64,000 nucleotides of DNA from Phytophthora sp. 'mugwort' (lineage: Eukaryota > Oomycota > Peronosporomycetes > Peronosporales > Peronosporaceae). Positions 57,164 through 64,000 of the stretch are shown here, piece by piece; the stretch's first letter is position 1, and every line of letters begins with the position of its first letter. The notes under the pieces were generated by a model. The model ran no database searches and was not told where the DNA came from. It saw nothing but the letters and a program-made list of their open reading frames with translations. The stretch spans positions 1,798,001-1,862,000 of the forward strand of contig JAUCEF010000012.1 in NCBI GenBank assembly GCA_033558025.1. The letters are read 5' to 3'. Both the position numbers and the translations under genes were made by a program.

Positions 57164-57705
57164 TATACGTTATACCTTTATATTTATCTATCAGGATGGT
57201 ACGTCTTATATTTTTGATCCTGATATTTGGATAGCATTATATAGGCAAAATATTGTATCATATATTCACTAAATTATGCACCTTTACATATTTCGCCTTC
57301 AGGACCTTTTGAGAACAAAAACTATGTCTCTTTGCATATTGGCTATCGACAGGGGCTGCCTAAATTATATAGCGTTTTATCCCTTTGCTAACTCATGGGG
57401 TTTAACATTGTTTTAGTACATCCAGATGGAATTATTAAAACAGCCTCGATTGTGTACTGTAAACCACTACTTCTGTGGACGCCGGATGAGCTCGACCTTC
57501 CGAACCTTGAACGCCGGATCGACCAGATCTGCCAGATTCCATTATCCATCGGCTCGATCTCGACTGCAAGATCGATCCGGTTTGATCGATTCCATCACCG
57601 TTTGCCAATCCTGATCTCTTGCATCCCCCTCGACCCGGGCGCCGAATATCCATCCAGTCCCCGATCAGTCGGGTGATCACAGTATAACAGATCCGGGTTG
57701 GGCGG
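57164..57705. other. Junction between the Maverick-like element and the Copia element
   Basis: A/T-rich until about 57440, then more GC-rich with repeated GATCGATC-like blocks (GATCGATCCGG near 57570). No LTR matching 62163-62392 was seen, so the Copia 5' end may be missing. Confidence 0.35.
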
Positions 57706-58734
57706 TTGCTCGATCCTGGTTTCCTTTCTCGTCATCGGAGCATCCCCTCACATCCCAGATTAAGTCGAACGCCCCGCCTCTACCTCCCATCTCGATCCGG
57801 CTTGATCGCTCCCTCTCTTTCACAGTGGGGGTCGCCTTTCTCACCAATCTGGCCATTCCTTAGGGATCTGTTATTCTTAGTTGACGCTTCTCCACAGGAC
57901 AGTGAGGGAGTCTGGAAGTTCAAGGCCAGGAACCAAACGTGCGATGAAGCGCACAAGCAACGTGAAGAAGACCGGCGGCTTGGTAACTGCTTCGGGTGCC
58001 ATAACCGGGGAACGCAAAACACGAATGCCCCAACGCCAGTGGTGGAAATAGCGGCGGCGGACAAGCCACAGGGCTATTTTGGGTTGGCACAGGGTTCACC
58101 GAGTCAGCCGCGGAGCCGACGCACGGAGGGCAGCGACGCAGCGGTCGCACAAGACGACTCGAGAAAAAGAGTGCGCCTGCAGTTGGTGCGGCCGAGGCGA
58201 CAGATGACGTCGCCGATAATAGTCACCGAGGATCGTCAGAGAAAAAAACATGGGCCACTTATCAACCAGAAGCGTGGGTCTTTGACTGCGGAGCGAATCG
58301 TCCCTTGGTCGGCGATAAACGGTACTTTCGTAGAGTATCGCAGTCTCTCCGGTGCAGAGAGGAAGAAGGAGACGGTCCAAGGCTATACCGGCACGTCGGC
58401 ACCCATTGCTGTCGGCACTATCGACCTATGGGTGATGGTCAAGGGAGGTCACGTCGCGCTCCGACTTGAGCAAGTATACCACTCCCCAGAACGCCCGAAC
58501 CTGTCCTCCCAGTCGGTAGCACGCCAACAGGGCTTCAAGATCGACTACGACGGCTCGACGGCAGTCTACACGCTCTCGAAGAACGAAGCCACTGCGCTAC
58601 AAGTACCGCTTAAGACGACATGCGGTCTGTGGATGTTTACCGCACACAACGAGCTCCTGCCGGGGGAGCGAGACCCGTTGGTGCCGGAGACCATGACCAA
58701 CTTTGCGCTTCGCGATGGTGTCGCAGACCTATAG
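57706..58734 (+). pseudogene. Copia gag/protease region
   Basis: A 342-codon frame contains a half zinc knuckle (GNCFGCHNRGT) and long disordered stretches. It ends with the pre-integrase-like region (ERPNLSSQSVARQQGFKIDY, and LRDGVADL before TAG 58732-58734). The protease Asp motif is not visible in this frame. Confidence 0.6.
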
Positions 58735-59729
58735 TGCTGGCACGAGCGACTCGGATACTTAAACCCGCAGTACATTCGCAAGATGACCGACGAAGGATTA
58801 GTCGAAGGCATGATGCTTCGACGACGCCAGTTCGACATGTTCGAAGCTTGTCAACTTGGCAAACATCGCGCGAAATCTGCCTTGAAGCATCCCGATCAAG
58901 GGGTCACGCAGCGGAGCGAGCTCGTGTTCGCGAACCTCCTGTTTCCCCCGAGGCACTACCACTGCACACGGTTCAAGTCAGTTCTAGTCATCATGGACGC
59001 TCACACGAGATTCGTAGAGCTTTTCCCGTGAAGGACAAGACGAAGGAGGAGGTAAAACCGTTGATCCGACGATACGTGGCATGGGCGGAGCGTCAGTGTC
59101 CAGGGTGCAAGGTGCGAACAGTATTTTCGGATGGAGGAGGCGAGTTTGTCAACGACGATATCAGTAACAGGTACCAGAGCCACGGTATCGTCCACACGGC
59201 GACCCCACGCAACTCATCGAGGCTGAACATGGTGGCAAGAAACCACCAGACGCTTGTCGGCATGATGAAGTCCATGATGAAGGAGGCAGGGTTGCCGACA
59301 TCAATCTGGGTGGATGCACTCAACTACGCAGTCTACCGGAAGAATCGATTCAACTCGACACCCATCGGACAGACTCCGTACGAAGCGATGTGGAGCAGGA
59401 AGACCGACATTCACCATGTACGAAAGTTCGGGGCATTCGCGTACCTCCACACAAAGGTGGGCCCCTCCCGTCACAAATTTGCTGCCAACTGCCGCGTTGG
59501 TTTCACACTGGGATATCGCGACAGTGCGCTAGGCTGCAAAGTCTACTTCCCAACAGAAGGCTCGGTACTCTTTGGTGGCCAAGTCACAGTGAACGAGCAA
59601 GTGCTCTACAGGGATCGCCGAGGACCAGCATTCGAAAATAGCGTTCGACAGTGGGCTGTGGATTCTTACCCAGACCTCACCAGCGCGGGACGATGGGATT
59701 ACGACCTGCCGGTCGTAGGAGGGCGATAG
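58735..59729 (+). pseudogene. Copia GAG-pre-integrase and integrase core
   Basis: WHERLGYLNPQYIRKMTDEG at 58735-58800 is the pre-integrase motif. MDAHTRFVELFP follows (integrase first Asp), then a stop. The main frame gives VRTVFSDGGGEFVNDDIS (second Asp; integrase DG.GEF), YEAMWSRKTDIHHVRKFGAF and CRVGFTLGYRDSALGCKVYF. The catalytic Glu sits in the NMVARNHQTL region, where a Glu is expected and is replaced. Confidence 0.7.
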
Positions 59730-60259
59730 CATGGCGCCGAAGAGCTTCCAATGATGAGCACTATTTGGGGACGGAGAAGACACCGATGGATAAGTGTAAC
59801 GGGCCGCTGAAGCTCCTTGTGCTAGCTGGATGGACAAGGAGCCACCTGTGTTCAACGACGATCCAGTCTCCACCAACCCGTTACAATTCAGTCATCGCAA
59901 GACCAATGAACCAGACGAATTTCGTGCCGAAGATCAAGACCTAGAAGGCGGCCAGGTGCCTGACGCTAACTGATCGGACGCAGAAAATACTGCTGGCAAT
60001 GACCACGGCGAAGATCAAGACGTAGACGTCCCGATGTCTGAGAAGGCGATCCAAAGGAGACTGACGACACACAATATGACAACTCAGAAACAGTTAGAAG
60101 CGGAAGCCTTCAGCATCGACTCAGAGGACTACTCCATCACCAGCGGCGATGAAGACGTCCGGAGCCAGTAATCATACGCCGCACAGGATGGATGCGCGGA
60201 CAGCTCCGGCGACGATAACGAGAATGCCGTCCCTGAACCCACGCCGCCAATTATCACTG

Positions 60260-61160
60260 GTCACTGTCGCGCACGAGAAGACGAAGAGTCCGTATTGAGT
60301 GGTGAAGCAGAACGGAAGCGCAACAGACCAGGCATGGTAGCAATCGCTGACGACGACGATGAGCTAGATCTTCTTGACGGGTCCGTAGTGTACGCTGCAG
60401 TGGCAGCGGGGGCCATGATGGAGACGGAGCCGGAACAGCGACTATGGCACGAGTCGAAAGTGTGCCTGCCTCGCATGTTCAAACAGGCAATGGCGTCACC
60501 GCAATACAAGGAATGTTGGAAGGGTATGGAGCGAGAGCTGGCCGCAATGGAGGAGAAGGACGCGCTTGAGCTGGTGACAGAAGATGAGATACCAACCGGC
60601 AAGCGAGCCTTGCAAACAATGTGACGCTTTCAAATCAAGACAGAGAGCAATGGGAATATTGTCCGCTTTCGCCCGCGGCTATGTGCTCGAGGTGGTAAGC
60701 AAGAGCCTGGTGCGGCCTTCTTGACCATGACGACCTTCTCGCCAGTAGCACGAATGGCTTCGTTCAGACCCTTTGTGGCGCTGTGCGTATTACTAGGACT
60801 GGATCCATTTTCCCGCGATGTGAACACTGCCTACCTCAATGCACGGCTGAAGATCATGCACTTCATCCGCCGCATTGCCGGTTTCCTGCTTCAAAAGGGT
60901 TGGGTGTATAAAGCCAAGCACGCTATCTACGGTCCGCACCAGAGCGGTCTAGAATGGTACGAGGAATTGTACTCGTGGCTGACCGGACGTCGGTGGCGTC
61001 GGTGCATCACGGATCCGTCCCTGTATGTGTTTGCAGAGAATGGAGTGATCTCAATCTTACTGATCTATGTGGACGACTTAATCTGCGCGCGACCAACTAC
61101 GAGCGCTGGAAGGTGAACTTCTTCAAGGCGCTCGACTGCAAATACGGCATTAAGGATTAA
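60260..61160 (+). pseudogene. Copia reverse transcriptase
   Basis: After an acidic linker the RT reads SPQYKECWKGMERELAAMEE and DALELVTEDEIPTGKRALQT, then a stop, then CARGGKQEPGAAFL and TTFSPVARMASFRPFVAL. DVNTAYLNARL gives the first palm Asp, QSGLEWYEELYSWL follows, and ILLIYVDDLI the YVDD core. Two frameshifts. Confidence 0.75.
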
Positions 61161-61189
61161 GGCCGTGTACATGAATACTTAGGAATCCA

Positions 61190-62168
61190 AGTGGAGTGGA
61201 CGAAGGAAGGTGCATTTCTGCCCCAGACCAAGTATGCTTGGATGTGATCAGCCGGTTCGGCTTTAGTAACGCTCGAGGAAGAAGATTGCCAATGGACCCG
61301 ACTACGAAGCTGATCGAAGCTCCGGTAGATGAAACACATAAGGAGATTGGCATCGAGTACAGAGCCGTGATCGGGGCGCTCATGTATATTGCGACCAGCA
61401 CTAGACCCGACTTGGCGTATCCAGTGGAGTACTTGAGCCGATTCGTTGGCAACCCGACGGTATAACACGGCGGTGCCTTGAAGTGTGTGCTTCGCTTTCT
61501 CGTTTGCACGGCGATCTATGGCATATTCTTCAAGCGCCCTAGCTCGAAGCCGAAGATCATCACGATCGATGATTACTACGACTCGGATTGGGGCAACTGC
61601 CCGGATACCCGGAAAAGCATCACCGGATACACTGGATGTTGGCTGGTGGACCAGTCGCGTGGGCAACTCGCCGACAGAGCGTGGTCACCAGAGTACCGCC
61701 GAGGCGGAGTATGTCGCTTCATGCGAGGCGTGCATGGTAGGCAAGTCGCTGTTGAGTGTCCTAGCAGAGACTATACCCGTACAGCAGGTGGAATTTACAC
61801 TTGGTATTGATAACCAAGCCGCCATTGCTTTGACCTCTAACCCGACTTATAGCCAGAAGACTCGGCATACTGAGCTGAGGTTTCGCTACGTACGTGAGCA
61901 AGTGAAAGAGAAAGCTGTCAAGATCTGGGAAATCGCCGGCGATCTGAACCCAGCGGATCTGCTGACCGAGCCACTCGGCTTTCAGCGACTAGCGAAATTA
62001 AAGTCGCTGATCGGCATGAAGCCCGATTTGCATCTGACTCACCGTGAACAGCAGAGGACGCGCTATCAGGAAAGAAGCAGCAGCGCCGCGACGGTGATCA
62101 GAAGGAAAATGGTGCCAAGGACTAAGTTCCGAAGTACGTTGCGCGCGTCCTCGGAGGGTGGGTGTTAA
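61190..62168 (+). pseudogene. Copia RNase H
   Basis: TRPDLAYPVEYLSRFVGNP and GYTGCWLVDQSRG lead to TAEAEYVASCEACMVGKSLL and GIDNQAAIALTSNP. HTELRFRYVREQVKEKAVKI and PADLLTEPLGFQRLAKLKSL follow. The frame ends with TAA 62166-62168, a few bases inside the LTR. Confidence 0.8.
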
Positions 62169-62392
62169 GTTGAGGTTTAACTTGGCTCAGGCCGAGCGAT
62201 GGACCAAGCGAGCACTAGCGCAAGCTGATAGACTGCAGTTCAGGCTGCGCCCAGGCTAGCTGGAATGACTGGCTGTCAAGGGCGCAGGCCCCGCAGTAGC
62301 ATGCATGTGTAGTGCTACGCTAACTTCTTTGTCATTCAGTCTTAATTTTACGCGCTCGAGCTCACCTGGCCCAGGGGTTTCTCTACTTAACA
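62163..62392 (+). repeat. Copia 3' LTR
   Basis: It begins TGTTAAG and ends CTTAACA (7-bp inverted termini), 230 bp, directly after the polypurine tract. Identified from termini and position. Confidence 0.65.
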
Positions 62393-62829
62393 AAATCACC
62401 AATAAAGTATCTTAGCTGTTATCCTATTGTGTGGCTATGGGGTCCTTGTACCATATGTGTGGTACCCATCCGTGACTTCTTTACCGTGACGTCATGGTGA
62501 TGTTAGCTACATCACTTAGGGTACTATGTACACCATTCTGAAGAGTGACTTGGCACTCTTCATGTAACCCCGTGACAGATTCTGTAAATGACATCGATCT
62601 ACCACTGTCACGAGAGTCGGGAGTTGTCATTTGACAGGCCCTGACCACGCCTTCTGAAATTTTCCCTCGGATAAGTTGTGCAGGAGAGCTGGAGCAGCCA
62701 GCAAAATCGGGGAAGATACGTGGTTAAGAAATATACCTATCTTTTGTAGAAAGCAATGACGCAGACGCTTTCTACGCACCGTGCTAGACGGCGTCAAATG
62801 GCAAAGTACATTGTACTTGCACGATACTT
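62393..62829. other. 3' flank of the SOD-like gene
   Basis: No gene. Contains an AATAAAGT motif near 62400 on the plus strand. The portion from 62752 shares sequence with 30230-30440. Confidence 0.4.
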
Positions 62830-63612
62830 CTACTCGCACTTGAGGTGGTCGTTTTGGTACGGTTGCTCCTCCTGGTGCTGCTCTCCAAACTGCTGCCCGT
62901 ACTCATTCTGATCTTCCTCTCCGTAGTTTTCATGCTGCTCCTCTTCATGGGCGTGCTCACTACCCTCTCCGAGCTCCTCGATAGCCTCCTGGCCAACAGC
63001 ACAAGCGATGCGAGGGGTCTGGGTGCCACACACGGCGTGGAGCACAATGCTCCACGTCTCGGTGTTCTCGGACGGCAACGGGTAGTGCTGGTCCGTCCAC
63101 TCCATCGAAACCGTGGCGTCCTCGCCCAAATTCAAGTCACCAAACTTGCCGGATAAGTCGCCCTTCTCGCACACCAGCGGGTCGGCCATGTAGTTGGCCG
63201 GGTTGCACGCATAGGTCAACGACTTGGCCTTGCAGTCAGGCTCAGCAATGTACTCGGAGGCGGCGCCGCAAGCGCGTAACGGGTCATAATGGTTGTCCGT
63301 CGCGGTCTTCGAGCACTGTTTAAACGAGTCCGAAGTCAGCGTTGAGTTCCACTTGGTGTGGATATGCCACTTATAGCTCGTGACGGTCTCTGTACAGTTC
63401 CCGTCAAAGGCAGCGATCTTAGCCTGGTCAACGCCAGAGAAGTCGAGGGCTGCTGTGATGGTGGCTGTGGTCGAGCCTTCGCCAGCATACTTGACTTCAA
63501 TAAAGCCGTCCACGCCAGCGTTCGCCGCATCAAACTTGTAAACGTACGACGGGTTGTGGGCGACAGCGCCTGTAAAGGCCAAAGCGTAGGAAGCACCAAA
63601 GAGGCGGACCAT
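62830..63612 (-). CDS. Secreted Cu-only superoxide dismutase-like protein
   Basis: A single exon, 260 residues from ATG 63612 (MVRLFGASYALAFTGAVA is a signal peptide; a 5' extension of the frame to 63699 is not needed). The Cu/Zn-SOD fold motifs are present: HIH (His83, His85), DNHYDP (His108), CEKGDLSGKFGDL, and SIVLH (His192) with RIACA, giving four likely copper ligands. The usual zinc ligands are not evident, as in fungal and oomycete cell-surface Cu-only SODs. Multiple Cys probably form disulfides. The last ~50 residues are a Glu/Gln-rich tail. Such enzymes convert superoxide to peroxide outside the cell and may counter host oxidative burst (family inference). A fragmentary duplicate lies at 30230-30440. 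Confidence 0.8.
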   Translation of the reverse strand: MVRLFGASYALAFTGAVAHNPSYVYKFDAANAGVDGFIEVKYAGEGSTTATITAALDFSGVDQAKIAAFDGNCTETVTSYKWHIHTKWNSTLTSDSFKQCSKTATDNHYDPLRACGAASEYIAEPDCKAKSLTYACNPANYMADPLVCEKGDLSGKFGDLNLGEDATVSMEWTDQHYPLPSENTETWSIVLHAVCGTQTPRIACAVGQEAIEELGEGSEHAHEEEQHENYGEEDQNEYGQQFGEQHQEEQPYQNDHLKCE

Positions 63613-64000
63613 GGTGGGGAGGGGGAGAGAAAGCTGATGGGGGGCTGGAACACTTAAGGTGTCGGAGGCTATTCCGTGAATGGTGTGAGTGGATCGCACG
63701 GAGGACAGAACGATGCTGGATTATGGTATAGATTTTATGGTGGAAGAAGTGAGTTCGGAGGCACGTGCCGCCGGAAAGACGTTAAACGCGTGCCGTTCAC
63801 CTAGTTAGGAGCTGGCCAGTGTGCCAGTAGTGCGTCGTCGCAGAATTCCGGAAAGCTCTCCCTTAAAAGTTGGTTGTACCCATTGGAAATTCCAACTACA
63901 CACCAGTTTCATCAAGAAGGCAAGCGTCGGACGACTGGTCGTCAGTAGTTATATGAACCTCAGATTGTCGAAGACGTTTCATGGGCGTTACAGTACTAGG
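63613..64000. promoter_or_regulatory. Upstream region of the SOD-like gene
   Basis: On the gene's strand a C/T-rich stretch (TCTCTCCCCCTCCCCACC) directly precedes the ATG, as often in oomycete leaders. CACCATTCACGG near 63670 could be a start-site initiator. Not demonstrated. Confidence 0.35.

Larger units (their letters stand above)
57706..62392 (+). mobile_element. Degraded Ty1/Copia retrotransposon
   Basis: Plus-strand gag/pre-integrase, integrase, reverse transcriptase and RNase H segments occur in Copia order, with frameshifts between them. A purine-rich GGAGGGTGGG tract precedes the 3' LTR. No matching 5' LTR was recognised, so the element may be truncated. Confidence 0.8.

Noticed and set aside
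57164..57705. 5' LTR of the Copia element
   Set aside because: No match to the 62163-62392 LTR and no TG...CA pair of the right size could be found.
43481..57705. Terminal inverted repeats of the Maverick-like element
   Set aside because: Visual comparison of both flanks gave no convincing inverted match; a computed dot-plot is needed.
62845..63156. Leu/Val-rich plus-strand frame looking like a membrane protein
   Set aside because: Complement of the Glu/Gln-rich tail of the SOD-like gene, which turns into Leu/Val-rich antisense.
1..64000. tRNA, rRNA or CRISPR array
   Set aside because: No cloverleaf with conserved T-loop, no rRNA core sequence and no regularly spaced short repeat series was seen. 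The organism is eukaryotic, so a CRISPR array is not expected.

Overview
The window reads as nuclear DNA of an oomycete, most likely a Phytophthora-type plant pathogen. It is gene-sparse and packed with decayed transposable elements. The real genes are compact, with 60-95 nt GT-AG introns. Oomycete hallmark families are present: a Crinkler (CRN) relic, an RxLR/WY-type effector frame, oomycete-style ankyrin repeats, and Gypsy and Copia elements of the kind common in Phytophthora. Most coding sequence outside a few host genes is interrupted by stops and frameshifts. It is described as pseudogene or element remnant, and frames were followed by eye.

Layout. 1-4.7 kb is nested wreckage: a Tc1/mariner element with about 190 bp inverted repeats inserted in a Copia integrase, a PIF/Harbinger relic, and a partial inverted copy of the gene at 7.2-8.9 kb. 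5.1-6.7 kb is an ankyrin-repeat pseudogene. 7.2-12.6 kb holds host genes: a four-exon secreted protein of unknown function, then a head-to-head pair of a TMEM128-like membrane protein (-) and an SLC37-type sugar-phosphate transporter (+). 13-24.8 kb is repeat-rich, with a Gypsy element at about 16-20 kb. An RxLR/WY effector frame lies at 24.8-25.5 kb and a five-exon RecQ-like helicase at 27.9-29.9 kb. A Gypsy element with both LTRs occupies 31.1-36.3 kb, immediately beside a CRN effector pseudogene (36.7-37.7 kb). A hAT-like relic (39.1-40.5 kb) and a Tc1/mariner-superfamily relic (42.6-43.5 kb) follow.

The most striking stretch is 44.3-57.2 kb. It is a decayed, AT-rich Maverick/Polinton-type endogenous DNA virus. 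It has a C-terminal protein-primed DNA polymerase B fragment, a retroviral-type integrase with chromodomain, several virion-type genes, an FtsK/HerA-type packaging ATPase, an adenain-like protease (still an open frame), a double-jelly-roll major capsid protein, a pX/mu-like minor capsid protein and a GIY-YIG nuclease. It also carries a long repetitive tail-fibre-like protein ending in a Peptidase_S74 intramolecular chaperone domain. The fibre is the least expected component and deserves follow-up.

57.7-62.4 kb is a degraded Copia element with its 3' LTR. At 62.8-63.6 kb there is an intact secreted Cu-only superoxide dismutase-like gene; a scrambled duplicate of its 3' end sits at 30.2-30.4 kb. 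The host genes show no shared pathway. Transporters, membrane protein, helicase and secreted proteins are islands between repeats, and the effector relics fit the repeat-rich compartment typical of these genomes.
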